Assembly: GCF_030272615.1 (NCBI RefSeq)
Contig: NC_081414.1
Coordinates: 238,239,233 to 238,303,232, forward strand
Length of the DNA stretch: 64,000 nt
Direction of reading: 5' to 3'
Source of the DNA: Cryptomeria japonica
Lineage: Eukaryota; Streptophyta; Pinopsida; Cupressales; Cupressaceae
The translations under genes and the position numbers were made by a program. Of the stretch, positions 23,121 through 35,229 are shown in pieces. Each line of letters opens with the position of its first letter. Position 1 is the first letter of the stretch. Below the pieces are notes generated by a model. That model searched no databases, had not been told where the DNA came from, and worked only from the letters and a program-made list of their open reading frames with translations.

Positions 23121-24747
23121 CTAGATAGTAGCCTTGTTGATTGCCTCCAATTCGTCCATAATGAACTTGGAGGTACCCTTATTGCTGCTCATGCTTCTAG
23201 TCCTGGAACTAGGGCCCGTCGTTTTATTGCCACCAGCAATAAAGTCTTCACTACCCAAATCTTTCTTTCTATTACTATCATCAGGGTCACCATCAATAGG
23301 ATTGGATCTGTACTCCGCCACCATGACATTGATCTTGTTCAACCCCTCCATACTATTATTCACGGCCTCGTTACTTATGTCATCCAAATTCTAAAGATTA
23401 TTCTTGATTTCCTCCATAGACAGCTCAACCTTCTCAATTCTTTGCTCATGTTTATATTTCATAACCTTGATGTCATGGAAAAGCTTCTGGGTCATGATCA
23501 TGAGCTTCTCAGATTTGCTAGGCTCAGACGACAATGAAGATATCAATTATCTCCTTAATCCCCTCTTTGAGGGTATCAATCTCCTTCCCCACCCACTTCT
23601 AGCAGTTCTCCTAGATTTTAGTCGCTTCCATCAACAAATTCATCAAAGAACTATCCTTCTGTAAACCACCATCCACATCTTTAGGTAGAATCCCCTGCTT
23701 CTTCAATAAATTAAGAGGAATGTCCAATTTGATTTCCTAGTCCAAGGTCTTGGGAGCATAGTATTTAGCAACCAACTTCTTCTTTTTGGAATAAGGCTCA
23801 GTTTTAGAAATCATCTTGCTGGTCGATTTATATTTACTTGCAGCCCATTTGGGGGGTCTTGCTGCTATGGGTTCCAGAAGTGACCAACATCTCACCCTCT
23901 TCAACTGGCTTATAATCAGGGTCAAAAAGGAGTTTGTCACTCCCACTATCCTCCATCTCCATATCCGAATAAAAGACATCTTGAACATTAGTATTAGGGA
24001 TTTGGCCTTTCTCAGAGAGAGAGGGAACAACTTCAAGGGCTTTGGCATACTCCATAATATGCACAATAAGTCCTTCATGGATGACCGAATTATTGGGGTT
24101 CTCAACATGTTTTTCAAGACTATTCTCCAAAGAAGAAACCAGATAGAAAGGAATTGAAATAACTTTGCCATGCCTAAAGTGATTCAAGATGGTAAAATGA
24201 TAGGAAAAGATACTGGCATATCTGCCATTAAGCGTAATGTTCATGATGGACTTGACCATGTTCACCCAGGGAGCCATAAGATCCTTTCTATTGTAGCCAC
24301 CATCAGCCATTTTATTAACTGTTGAATGCTCCTTATCTTTATCAAAAAAATTTGCCATGTCTTCCATGCCTGTTTTTCTGTCTCTGTGAAACCTTATGCT
24401 ATTCATAGCCAAACCTGTAACCGTAGCCACCAGGGTTTTATCCAACTGATTATTAGCACCATAGGCCCTCAAAACCCCTTTCTTCCATCTGTTGACAAAC
24501 ATTTCCATCAGCAGAGGAGAAGGGCCATGGAGTCTTTCCAAGAAGGGAACCATTCCCCCATCAACAATTTCCTGCCACACTTCCTTATTTTTCTTCCATT
24601 TATCCAAATTGCATAATTCTTGCCTATTTTTGTCCCCACCCATAATGGTTTGGGTCGCCCAACAGAAACAAGAAATGGGCCACACCAGACAAGTCTCCAA
24701 ATAGAAGTAAGATAGGGGCTACACAAGAAGATAGAAAATCCAAGCAC
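23121..24747 (-). pseudogene. LINE-borne extra ORF (here called ORF3), family unknown
   Basis: About 540 codons with two or three frameshifts and a few stops. The longest open part is 24700-23834 (288 codons, no ATG at its start). The N-terminal part reads NRWKKGVLRAYG, TVTGLAMNSIRFHRDRK and YHFTILNHFRHGKVISIPF, followed by an acidic stretch. After a shift near 23840 comes a Lys-rich stretch, then a coiled-coil-like segment (KYKHEQRIEKVELSMEEIK) and a C-terminus ending EAINKATI. The layout of the N-terminal half (a TGL motif, a GRY motif about 60 residues on, then a helical hairpin) reminds me of the plant transposon protein / plant mobile domain type, but this is a weak, untested resemblance. 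A related ORF follows RNase H in the LINE at 36945-42240. Confidence 0.6.
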
Positions 24748-24838
24748 ACAGGAATTTTCTAGATCTTCAAATAGGGAAATCGAAAGGAGCCCATTTCCCC
24801 AACAACTTAATCAAGCCATGACTGTTCTTCATTGGTTA

Positions 24839-25313
24839 TCACAAGTGGATGATATCATCATAAGCTAGGTCACACAAGCTTTTTGGGAAAGAGTCTCGAT
24901 TTCTCCACCATTTTGCCGCCACGTAGCCCACCATCATATTGGACAATAAATCTACCACTTTATTTCCTTCCCAAAAAATGTGAGAAATTTTGAATTCATC
25001 CAACTCTTTAACCATCACAATAATATTTGATCAAGTTGGCGATAGTCCAACTAGGATCCGTACACCCATTCAAATAATTGAAAATGTTGAGTAAGTCAGA
25101 TTCCAACCAGACCTTTCTAAAATCTTTCCTTTTAGCCATGTGTAACCCAAAATGGGCGGTGCTGGGCTCTGCAAAATGGTTAGAATGGGTAGCCAAAGGG
25201 AGCACCATCATAGAAACCAATAGACCCATATGATTCCTAGCCACTCCCCCACACCCAGCTGACCCAGGATTACCTTTAGCTACCATGTCCACATTGATTT
25301 TTATCCATCCCAT
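24839..25313 (-). pseudogene. LINE RNase H domain (RVT_3 type), frameshifted
   Basis: Starts MGWIKINVDMVAKGNPGSAG, the usual first strand of RNase H-like domains with Asp-x-x-x-Lys-Gly-Asn-Pro-Gly. It continues through the ESD motif (KVWLESDLLNIFNYL). After a 1-bp frameshift near 25020 it reads FKISHIFWEGNKVVDLLSN, the last catalytic region with Asp, and ends DDIIHL-stop at 24839-24841. The domain degrades the RNA strand of the RNA-DNA hybrid. It follows the zf-RVT region directly, as in RNase H-bearing plant LINEs. Confidence 0.8.
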
Positions 25314-25417
25314 GGGGGGGGATTCTATAGAACTTTTTGTCTGGATTGTTTAATTTTGTGCATAGGAATGGATATATTCCAGCCAATTTGCCACCATCTA
25401 ATAGTATCCCACTCCTC

Positions 25418-25860
25418 CTACAGAGTAGGGAGGGGATGGTCATTCCTTCTACTAGGGCAGGAGTGAAGAAAATTCTCGTTGATAGCTTTTCTGATTCTAA
25501 TAGCCATAACAAGCCCAGGAGATTTCAAATCTCTTAAAACTCTATTGTTTCTTTCTTTCCAAATACCCCAAGCAATATGAGGAAGAGCCATGTTCCAAAA
25601 GACTCCCAAAGCCTGATTGTCAAAGGGGCACTTCCATTCAAACCATAGCCTTTGAAAAGAATCAAGGAAGAAACTCCAGATATCCATGGCAAAAGAGCAG
25701 TGTAGCAAAAGGTGACTAAAATTTTCCTTTGCTTCTTTTCATAGGAAGCATCTATTAGTAATAGGGAGACCTCTTTTACAAAGGTTGTCAATGGTATATA
25801 TCTTACCCTACATGAAAAGCCAAAAAAAGTTGTTAATTTTCAGAATTAAAAGCTTATTCC
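25418..25860 (-). pseudogene. LINE ORF2 C-terminal zf-RVT region, truncated
   Basis: Reads WNKLLILKINNFFWLF, then IYTIDNLCKRGLPITN, and HCSFAMDIWSFFLDSF plus PHIAWGIWKERNNRVLRD. This is the zinc-binding region that follows the RT in plant LINEs. Frames change between about 25540 and 25720, and one knuckle Cys is lost. The start coincides with the 5' truncation of the element. Confidence 0.78.
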
Positions 25861-25862
25861 AG

Positions 25863-25874
25863 ATGTCAATTGTT
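25863..25874. repeat. target-site duplication, right (LINE at 22922-25862)
   Basis: atgtcaattgtt, identical to 22910-22921. Confidence 0.65.
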
Positions 25875-26395
25875 AACAACACATTTCCTATTATATTCTT
25901 CTCTTAATCACACAAAAAATTTGAGAATAAAGCTTTATATTATAATCTAAATCAATAAGGTATAGAGAGATCAAAGGAGTGTGTTGGAATATGGAAACCA
26001 ATCATTAAGAATAATACATTTTTAGTCCCACATTTGTATCCCTTCATCCATCACAACTCATCCTAAAGGATAATTCAAATCCCAAGATAAATAAGCCCTA
26101 AGAATATGAGTAAATATTAAGTATATTATTCATTATATGTTTCTATTAGTTTGAAATATATTGATGCAATTCTAGGAGGAATTCTCATGAATGATTAAAT
26201 CCATAAATCAACACCCTTAAAGTAAACCTCGATGCAACAAGAACCATGATAGGGGAAGATTGAGTGCAAGGAAGAGGCATTCTCTTACCACATAAAGGAG
26301 AGTGAATAATATATTTTTGGCATTGTAGAAGTTGTATCAACAACAATAATGAATAATAGTTTCTATATGTAAGTGTTTTGAAAATGTGCTTTGCA
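25875..26395. other. AT-rich spacer with short dispersed repeat
   Basis: No gene. It contains the second copy (26261-26305) of the short repeat at the left window edge. Confidence 0.5.
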
Positions 26396-26399
26396 AGGG

Positions 26400-29190
26400 G
26401 TGTGTGGGAACTGTCTAGTGCAGACTAGAAGAATATTGGGAAGGATGATGTTGATACTAAGGGTTTGGTTGCATATGGGATTCTAGACTCTTTGCAAGTG
26501 TTACCCTCAAAGGAATCTCATGTTGACTGTCACTGCCTATTTGGTTGCATATGAGATTGTGTTGGATGAAAGCCCCCGTAATGGGGGTGGGCCCTTCTCA
26601 AGTTCTTCTATTCCCTCAATGAAATATTTTAGTGGGGATGCTAATGGTAGTGGGCCCACTCCCTCATCAGTGGAAACAATTAGTAACATTTCCCTAGGGA
26701 GTTAGAAGGATCTTTTTAACAATGGTCAGTTCATGACCATAGATGGGGTGTCTATTGAGCAATTTGAGAATGGAATGTGTGTGAATATAAAATAATCCCC
26801 CTTGAATAAAACCTTATCTAAGATAGAGAACACCTTGGTTGGTAAGTTTGTGGGTAGAAATGTGGAGATTACCTCAATTTTAAAGTGGACAGTTGCAAGA
26901 TTTGTGATTAACTGCTTTGGTAGTATTTTTCTACAAAAGAAAGCCTTGAAGGACCAGATTAACTCCTTACAAAAGGAAATGGAGATCTTAAGTGCCTCCT
27001 CAGATAGATTGGATTATGAAAAGTCTCTTTTGGAAAAAAATCATAATATTTTTATCAAAGAAGAATTATATTGAAAATAGAGTTCTAGAGTTCAATGGGT
27101 TAAGGAGATAGACTAAATTTTTCCACCAGTTAGCTAGTAGACAAAAAAGAAGGAACAAAATTTAGGAGCGGATTGGTGAGTATGGTATCACCTATTTAAA
27201 GGAGGAGGATATCCATTGGGTGGCTATTTATCACTTTATTTGCTTGGTTAATCCTTAGTCACCTTAGGATCCTTTTGCTGATGAGGCTTTTGTTAGGCTA
27301 GTCTAGGCTATTCCTAACATTATTGACCTTGATGATTAGAATTTTCTAGAGCGCAAATTATCTAGTGATGAAGTAAAGGAAATGATATTCTCCTTTAGCT
27401 CTTCAAATCCTTGAGTCTAGATGGTTTTAGCACTTTTTTCCTTCAAGAGTTGAAATATAATAGATTTGGATAATTCCCTGGCTACGAGAGAATCTATGTC
27501 ATCGATATTTGTCCTGAAAGAGATTAATAAAATCTTTATTGTTTTAGTCCCTAAGAAATTGGGTGTCAATCATATGTCTTATTTTACGCCCAATATTCTA
27601 TGGAATACCTTGTATATAATATTTTCCAATCTCCTTGTTAATAGAATAAGCCTTTCTTGGATAAGTAGATCCATATTAATGAGAAGGGTTTTGTTTTAGG
27701 TCTTTAGATTTTTGACGTTGTTCTTGTTATCCATGAAACTCTCAACTCTATGGAGAACAACTGAACAGAGGGTACAATCTTGAAACTAAACATCTCTAAA
27801 TCTTACAATTTGGTTTCATGGCCCTTTCTTTTCTTGGTGCTTAGTAAATTTTTTTTAGGGGTAAATTCTTAAATTTGATTTAGGTATTCTTAAAGAACCT
27901 TATGTTTTTGGTGCTATTCAATGGTTCCCCCAAGGTCTTTTCTCTTCTTTTGGTTGCCTCAAGAAGTGAGACCCCCTTCTTCCCTATCTCTTCATTCTCA
28001 TGGTGTATATTCTAGAGAAAAATATCAATCTTTGTTTCCACCAAGATATTCTTAAAGGGATTAAACCATCTTCTACCCCTTTTGTGGTCTCCCATTAGCA
28101 ATTTATGGATGACATAATCTTTTTTCACTCAATTTTGATAGTAGAGACAAAAGGTTGGTGTTATATCCTCTCAGATTATGTTCGTGCTTTGAGGTAAAAA
28201 ATTAAATTGGATAAGAATGTTCTCTACTTTATGAATGTCCCCCAAAATATCTATAACAAAATTACCATGATTTTGAAATGTCAAATTACTAGCCTCCCAT
28301 CTTCTTATCTGGGATTACCTTTAACTACTAGGAAGGTGGAGGAGTCGGTCTAGAATAGGCTTGATGAAAGAATCTAGAGAAAATTTGTAGGTTGGAAAGG
28401 TGTTATTCAAAGTAATGTTAGGAAAATCCAATTACTAAAGACATATCTCCAAAGTACCTCAATTTATCTCATATCCCTTTTCCATCTTTTGGCATCATGG
28501 GCTAAGAATCTACATCAAAGTAAAAAATGATTCCTTTCATTTAGTGTAGAACAAACAAATAGGATGTCTCTACTTTATTGGGAAATATTTTCTATAATAA
28601 AAGGTCTGGTGGGCTCTATTTTAGGGATTCTTGTTCCTTAAGTTTGGCCCTTTTCGTGAAGATTAGGTGGATACTTTTGTTGATTAATTGTAACTAGTTG
28701 ATAATCATGAAGAAAAAAAATACTCATGAAAGGGTTAATTATTCTTTTTTGTTTTTTGGTATCCTTCCTAGGGTATCCTATGGTAGGTTAGTAATGGAAA
28801 TAATGTAAGATTACAAAAAGATCCATGGTGTCCTCTATCCCCTTGGAGTTTCACCTCATTTGCTTGACTATTCAATGAGTTTTATTGGCCAAATATAGGA
28901 AATATAGGAGCTATATAATAGTGACTACTGGATTCCTAAGTCTTCCCCTCTGATGTGGAGAATGAATCCAATGGAGTTTTGTCTTCAGTTAAGAATGATT
29001 GGTGTGGATCTTCTTAGGATACTTAATAGAAACACCTTTTTCAAATTGGATGATGAAGATAAGTTAATCTAGGATTCCTCCAAAAATGGTAAGTTCTCCA
29101 TCAATTCGAGATTTGAAATTGTTGTTTCATTCCCCTCCCCAGCCCTCTTTTGTTACATAGTGTGGAATGAATGGAGATTAAACATCATGC
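26400..29190 (+). mobile_element. decayed plus-strand LINE with endonuclease deleted
   Basis: An ORF1-like part (about 26500-26930) includes FMTIDGVSIEQF and NTLVGKFVGRNVEI followed by ILKWTVARF, as in DUF4283-type ORF1 proteins. At about 26935 it jumps to the ORF2 linker (QINSLQKEMEILS, DRLDYEKSLLEK, then SRVQWVKE), so the endonuclease and the ORF1 C-terminus are missing. RT remnants follow: PGVVDGFSTFF-like text near 27410, NEKGFVLGL near 27680, QFMDDIIFF near 28100 and SYLGLPLTTRKVEE near 28310. Similarity fades after a piece reading VWNEWRLN at 29160. Stops and frameshifts are frequent. No target duplication found. Confidence 0.7.
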
Positions 29191-30159
29191 ACTAAATTGA
29201 GATTCTATATAAGTCATTTGTATTTATTTTCTTTATAGAAGCATTATAGTTCCACTTTATAGAATATAGATTATAATCATAATTATTTCTCCTTCATTAG
29301 AAGCTACCTGATTCACCTCCGAAAGGGTGATTATCTTTGTACAAGAGAGATAGTAACTCTCCCAAGACACTTTCCATATTGTGCCCCCATTAGCATTTGG
29401 AGTCAGATAATATAGCGTTGAGAATCCATTGCATGAGACTCAGCAACCGTATTTTGATTAGCTATCGGGTGTGTACCTAAGCTTGCTAGCAAAGGTTTTC
29501 TCTCCTTAGCCAAATTCCTTAGGGTTTATCATGCTTGAAGTCACTTATCACATCATGTGTTTGCTATGTATTCATCCCTAAACTAAAAAATGAGACATCT
29601 AAAACTAGAAAACATAAGCAAAATATCAAAATTCACTAATCAAAATTCGGCAAAACAAAATATATTTTTCATTATCCTGTTCTCTGTCGTATGAGTCAAG
29701 TGATTTGTCGTACGATGAATCTATTTTGTCGTATGGTTCATAAAGTTTTTTCATACGAGTATCTTCTCTTTTAAAGGAAATTTTTGATTTGTCGTCTGGT
29801 CCTGTATCTTTTGTCGTATGGTTCATGAACTATTGTTGCACGAGTCTCTATTTTTATCAGTCTAGAGCTACTGCTTTACATGACTTTATCAGGTCTGTCA
29901 TTTTGCTTGATTGGTTTACAGTAATCATAAACTTTTATTATCTATTGTTCAGTGCTGAAATTGCCTACTTGGTTTGCTTGATCAAGTTATCACCTGTCAA
30001 ATCAAATTCTAGAAATATACACTTTAAGATTTTCAAGTGCTCACCCTCAACAAGTTCAAAATCTAAACATCTCAAAGTGCATTATCACCCTTTTTGGTAA
30101 ACTGATCACTCAAACATAGTTTCTTATCAAGATAAACCATCCTTTATCACAAAACTAAA
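29191..30159. other. presumed 5' region of gypsy element; no LTR identified
   Basis: I looked for a copy of the 3' LTR start (TGTATACACC...) here and did not find one. At 29690-29835 the words gtcgtatg, gtcgtacg and catacgag recur, with ttttgtcgtatggttcat present twice about 95 bases apart. No gene is supported. Confidence 0.35.
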
Positions 30160-30738
30160 ATGTTTGGTCAGGATAATCTTGTCCCACATCACAGGATATA
30201 TCATTCCTACTGGACTTGGTTTTATCAAATCATCATCATTGCACTCCTAAACCGAAGATCGAAAAACTTGCAATCTTTTAAACACTTGAATCATCTTTAC
30301 ATGTCCTATCATTCTAGCATATCTACATTGACCATTGATCACTTATCAAGACAACTTTTAGACAATCAAACCCCTAAAATGGAAACAGAAACATTTGAAA
30401 TAGTTGAAAACTATATCAACATGACATACCAAAGCAAAATACAAGTAACAAGTCAACATATCAAAGTAATCAAACAAGTTGAAAATCAAAATCCAACTAT
30501 GTTAAAACCTCACAAGGATTCAAATACATCTCAAAATAAAGGTGGTTCTTTTATGCAACTCTTAAAAAGATCCCTAAAGGACTTAGCTAAAGAAGATCAA
30601 AATCGTGCACCTATGTCTAGCAATGGCTCATCCCTGTATAAACAAATTGACTCTGCAAAGGCATCTATTCCTACACCTCCTGAAAGCTTGCAAGAATCTT
30701 CCATAGCATCATCACCAAAAAATATATCCAAAGATTAA
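30160..30738 (+). pseudogene. gypsy gag-pol linker remnant
   Basis: 192 codons from ATG 30160. The first 65 or so are not recognisable. The rest is Ser-, Gln- and Lys-rich, with GGSFMQLLKRSLKDLAKED and Pro-rich text before a stop at 30738. This kind of low-complexity stretch lies between gag and protease in plant gypsy polyproteins. The zinc knuckle expected in gag was not found. Confidence 0.4.
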
Positions 30739-30827
30739 GTTCCCAAGGGATATCCATAATTGCCATCAAACCTATTTCAGAGGATCATATTCAAAGCCCA
30801 TCTCCTTTATATCCAAGCATTAATTCA

Positions 30828-31325
30828 TTGCAGCATCCCCATAACGCTCCCTTTCAAATTGAAGTCCTCATTTATAGAACACTTGTTAAATGTGTCCTGA
30901 TAGATGGGGGAGCTGGCTTGAACATTTTCTCTTTGAGTCTTGTCCATGCTCTAGGTTATTCAAAAGATATAGTTGATCCTCGAAAATGGATAAAAATCAA
31001 TGCATATGGTGAAGAAGAACATTACTCTAAAGGAATTGTGGTATTACCCCTCAGAGTGGGACCTTTACAAAAAGACACAACAAGCCAAGTTCTAGATGTG
31101 GACCTACCATACAACATACTCTTGGGGAGACCATCGATACAAGATATAAAAGCTATTACACCAACATGCCATCAGTGCTTAAAATTTCCTTACAATGGAC
31201 AAGAAATCACAATATCAGTAGACTCAAATCCATTGCAATGTAATAATCTGAAATCAACTCAAGAGGTCAGTGTTTCACATAATAGGGAGGCAATAACTTC
31301 ACGCACACAATCCAAGGAACCATAA
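30828..31325 (+). pseudogene. gypsy aspartic protease
   Basis: An open stretch of 165 codons containing VKCVLIDGGAGLNIFSLSL, where plant gypsy proteases have the catalytic Asp followed by Gly or Ser and Gly. LPYNILLGRPSI and CHQCLKFPYNG are the conserved flap and C-terminal words. The product would cleave the polyprotein as a dimer. The frame opens without an ATG and belongs to a broken polyprotein; stops follow at 31325, 31514 and 31550. Confidence 0.78.
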
Positions 31326-32240
31326 TTTGCATCAATTCTATCAAACATGGAAAAAAAATGCAGCTAAAAGATCAAGGGATTAGAGAATACTCACTCTCAA
31401 GGACAAAAAAACAAGAGCAACTTGAAATTGAAAGAGAAGAAGTAGATGTAGAATTCGATGTAGTTCACATGTATGAAGAGCAAACGTTAGGAACTAGCCT
31501 ACTTGAATCAGAATAACATTTAGTTGACATGGACTTAACCGAGGACGATTAAGAGTTTCTTATGCAAGGACATTCTAATGAGATTATCATTCTAGACATG
31601 GATATACATATTGAAATCTCTAATATCTCTATCATGACCCCAAATATCTTTGGCATAATTCAACATGAGGACCCTTTATCCTTCATCCCTCCTGAGCCTA
31701 TAGACTGGGAAAATGAAGGACATACCACCAATGATACCTTTTTTAATGCCCATGCCATATCCTTATATCTTAATGAAATCAAACCCACAAAAACTTTCAC
31801 TAGGGATTCTGCTAACGTATCTTCCAGTCAAGTGTGTGTTAAATCTCCTAGTTGCAAAAGTTAAAATCAAGAAAACAATATCAGGTATAATGCTAAAAAC
31901 CATTTATTGGCAACATTCGACTGAGGAAAAGTAAAAATAAAGGATGAATCTAATGGTGAAAACCTCCTCGAGGCACTAGAGGATGGGAGATTTGACACCT
32001 TACCTGAATTTTATCAAGAAAGGTCATCTATTTTGATAGAACCAGCAGAGGCAGTTATCTTTGGCACAACTGATCTACATCTAAGAACATCTTTATAAAA
32101 AATAGAAAGAAAAGAGTATTGGGAACTCTTCAACAGATAGCAAATTAATTTTACCTGGTCATATACAAACATTCCAGGGTTTGATCCATATCTTATAATA
32201 CATCACCCAAATATCAGTCTAGGAGCAAGCATCAATAATG
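31326..32240 (+). pseudogene. gypsy protease-RT linker and start of RT region
   Basis: Includes DPLSFIPPEPIDWENEGH, then NGENLLEALEDGRFDTLPEF and EYWELFN...FTWSYTNIPGFDP. The last phrase is the conserved approach to RT in plant gypsy polyproteins. The text ends HPNISLGASIN at about 32235, where the RT core should begin but does not. Confidence 0.6.
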
Positions 32241-32617
32241 ATACACAAAACAAATCAGGAGTAGGCATTCTATTTATCACACCAAAAGGTCATACAATCC
32301 CAAAATCATACAAATTAAGCTTTCCATGCACCAACCAAACAACAAAGTATGAAGCTTTGGTTTCAAGTATCAAAATGGCTAAAGAATGGAATATTACACA
32401 ACTTCAATTCTTTGGAGACTACCATCTCTTCATCAATCAAATTAATGACGATTATCAACCAAAAGACAAAATATTAATGCTTTATAAAAATATGGTTGAT
32501 GATTTCAAAAAATATTTTGTAGAAATAACTTTTAAGCAGATTCCAAGAAATGACAACAAAGCAACAGATTCCATGGTTACACTTGCTTCTCTCTTTCAAA
32601 CACAAGAAAATGAATAG
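32241..32617 (+). pseudogene. gypsy RNase H (RVT_3 type)
   Basis: Reads SGVGILFITPKGHTIPKSYK, TTKYEALVSSIKMAKEWNI, FFGDYHLFINQIN and RNDNKATDSMVTLAS, matching three of the four catalytic acidic positions (the Glu of YEAL, the Asp of GD, the Asp of TDSM). The first Asp lies at the deletion junction and is doubtful. It is placed directly upstream of the integrase zinc-binding region. Confidence 0.72.
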
Positions 32618-32985
32618 CGTTATGAATTCCTGGTGGAAGAATTATTTTACCCTACCTATAATTGTCCTGATTCCCAAACCATTTGTCAAATTATTCGACA
32701 TAATTCCTCCTGCTATGGCCAAACTTACACATACCTTAAAGATAACACCTTACCTCCCGAATTATCAAAAACTCAAAAGAGAAACTTTATTCGCCAATCC
32801 TCCCATTTTACTCTCGTTGCAGATACCTTGTTTAAACGAGGTCTAGATAGTACTTTTTTAAGATGTATTTAACAAGAAGAATCTGAGAAGGCCTTACATG
32901 AAGTCCATAATGAAATTTGTGGCACTCATTCAAGTGGTCTTACCCTTTCAAAAAAACTCATACGCTTGGGCTATTATTGGCTGAC
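32618..32985 (+). pseudogene. gypsy integrase H2C2 N-terminal region, truncated
   Basis: Two frames contribute. LPPELSKTQKRNFIRQSSHF and ADTLFKRGLDSTFLRC are the usual approach, and ALHEVHNEICGTHSSG with KKLIRLGYYWLTM is the HHCC beginning, with both His visible. The two Cys and the whole catalytic DDE core are missing because the text jumps at about 32985 to the C-terminal part. Confidence 0.72.
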
Positions 32986-33292
32986 TATGGAACTGATCCA
33001 TGAACGAAGACAAAATGCCTTTGATCATCTAAAGGTATATCAACAAAGAATGTGTCAGAGCTATAATCACCGGGTCAAATCACTAATCTTTCAAGTGGGA
33101 GAACTAGTGCTAAAGAAAAATCCATGCAACCAAGCAGATCGAAAAAAGAAAGGAAAGTTTGAACCAAACTAGTTAGGTCCATTTGTGGTCATAATAGTAT
33201 TTGGGTCAGGAGCATATCAGCTATCAACACAGGATGAAGATCAACTCGAGGAACCTATCAATAGCATGCATTTGAAAAAAAATTATGTTTGA
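32986..33292 (+). pseudogene. gypsy integrase C-terminal region
   Basis: Reads ERRQNAFDHLKVYQQRMCQS, then YNHRVKSLIFQVGELVLKK, one TAG stop, then LGPFVVIIVFGSGAYQL and ending NSMHLKKNYV-stop. This is the standard end of plant gypsy polyproteins, which binds DNA and closes pol. Confidence 0.75.
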
Positions 33293-34925
33293 AAAAGAAG
33301 AAAAATAAAAAACAGTGAAAAATCAAAAAAAAAAAAAGTGAAAAATTAATATAAAATAAAATCAAATCAAATATTAGAAAAAGTGCAATAAAAACAGACA
33401 GTGAAAACCTAGCAAATAGATGCTATCTATCCACTAGCTCTTCCATCTATTAGTGCATGCATCTTCCCACTTGCATTCATTCATTTTCCATCAGCGTTGA
33501 TCATCATAAAGCCTTTGTACATACGCAAACATCGTAGTTGCCCTCTCACCATGGTTTGGATCATTGGGTATATCATAATGAATTTGTTTCTAGGCTTGGG
33601 ACAAAATCCTACACCTAGCTGGGGGCAAACTCTTGATCATTTTGAGCTAAATCAAACAAGTAGAATAAACAGTTAGATAACACTTATCATGTGAAAACTG
33701 AAACACATCCAACATTGAACACGAGATCAAATTATCAACCATCAAACTATCAATTATCAAGCTATAATGAAGTCAATCTAAGCATATCACACACTTTTCA
33801 GTGGATAATATATTTTGGATAATGATTGTAACATGACTGTTCAACTTTTCTATATTGCTTTTCGCTATCATGATTTCTGAGTGACTCCAAGATGTCATTG
33901 GCTAGAGGAACAAGGAAGGAAAATGATATTTTTCTTGTCTGTTGTTTGAAAATTAATCATTAGTATGTCCAAATTTGTCTCGGGATATGACCATCAGATT
34001 ATCATTGAAGACAGTTCTGATTTGCATATTAAAATGATTAATACTGCCCGTTTTACGTAAAACACACTCAGGTCATCTTGGTTCAATAATCATGGTTTAA
34101 TTAAACCATTGATGTTTACACTCATTTCCCACATTTTAAAAGGTCAATGATGATAAAACAAAAAAGCAATAATCCAGTGACTGGTCCGGTCGTAGCTTTT
34201 CATTTTAGCTTGCATTTCATTCTTGTATGGGATCCCATATGCTCCATTTATCCAAGGTTAAATCTATCACATGAACCATCAAAGTATCATCACAAGTGTA
34301 TATGCAATCAGAATAATGACTTATATATATTCAGATGTTGTCGACCCAGTGAAAATCTTATGCTATATCTCTCAACAGAATCAACAATCAGCATATCCAA
34401 AAATTTCTGCAACTTGACATCAACAAACTGTCAGTTCTTTATATAATCAACCTTATCAAATCAAATCAATCAATCAAACCTAATAGATTCTATCATGTCT
34501 TATACAAGATGTATCCTTCCTAAAACTAGACGATCTGATTTCTGATTCATGTCTTATATAGGATGTATCTTTTTTGAAACAAGACGTTTTGATCATGTCT
34601 TATACAAGATGAATCCTTCCTGAAACCAGATTGGATTTCGATCTTATCAATATAATCGATCAATATTTATCAATCTTATCCATCTAAGCAATCAAGCTAA
34701 TAGAAGAAATCACATTTTCATCAAACCACAGTTACAGAAATCAAATCATTTCTATCGGGATATCAATTTCGCAAAAACTCCAAAGATCAATTATCTCAAT
34801 TGATCTCTCGAGGGGGCATCATCATACCAGAATTTAGCAATTAAGAGCTGGGGCATCCTATCAAACCAATATCATCATCAAAATGAGATTATTCTTTGAA
34901 TCAACGTGTCATCACACCTTGCTTC
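33293..34925 (+). other. gypsy 3' untranslated region
   Basis: Non-coding stretch between the pol end and the polypurine tract. It begins with A-rich runs near 33300-33380 and includes the repeat at 34494-34638. No ORF3 is recognised; the 99-codon ORF at 34147 has no known motif. Confidence 0.5.
34494..34638. repeat. three-copy direct repeat in gypsy 3' region
   Basis: catgtcttata-a-gatg-atc followed by ctgaaac-aga recurs at 34494, 34548 and 34593 (spacing 54 and 45 bp). Confidence 0.6.
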
Positions 34926-34939
34926 AAAGAGGGGAAAAA
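34926..34939 (+). promoter_or_regulatory. polypurine tract of gypsy element
   Basis: aaagaggggaaaaa immediately precedes TGTATACACC. Plus-strand DNA synthesis of LTR retrotransposons starts at such tracts, and it fixes the left edge of the 3' LTR. Confidence 0.75.
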
Positions 34940-35229
34940 TGTATACACCTAAAAATGGTCTAAAGATAATTAATTAAATAAGCCATTATTTAATTAATCT
35001 CCATCCCCAATTTAATTGAATTCATCAACAATTTGATTAAAATCCTCCCCTTTCATCTACTTATTAATAAATCTAAGGATTTATTTAATAGGCTCATTTC
35101 AATAATCCCCTTTGATTAATTAATTCAAATTAATTAATTCTTCTCCTAACCTAACCATTCCTAAACCTAACCAATTCCATTTACCACATGTCCCCTTTCC
35201 TTGAACACTTTACCCTCTCACGAGAAAAG

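Larger units (their letters stand above)
22922..25862 (-). mobile_element. 5'-truncated minus-strand LINE with extra downstream ORF
   Basis: 2.9 kb between 12-bp target duplications. On the minus strand it starts abruptly inside the zf-RVT region (WNKLLILKINNFFWLFM), continues with an RNase H domain that ends at a stop at 24839-24841, then a long extra ORF (to 23121), then a G- and T-rich 3' region ending TTATCTTTATAAGA. The abrupt 5' start is the usual outcome of incomplete reverse transcription. The extra ORF lies inside the duplications, so it moved with the element. Confidence 0.72.
30160..34939 (+). mobile_element. Ty3/gypsy internal region, RT and integrase cores deleted
   Basis: The order is gag-pol linker, aspartic protease, pre-RT linker, RNase H of the RVT_3 type, H2C2 integrase N-terminus, integrase C-terminus, long untranslated region, polypurine tract, LTR. 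The RNase H placed right before the integrase H2C2 region fits the extra RNase H of Tat-lineage gypsy elements (inference). RT is missing at a junction near 32230-32245, and the integrase core is missing at a junction near 32985. The element is therefore a non-autonomous derivative. Confidence 0.78.

Noticed and set aside
23134-24704. Plus-strand ORFs of 70-113 codons
   Set aside because: They are antisense shadows of the LINE extra ORF on the minus strand.
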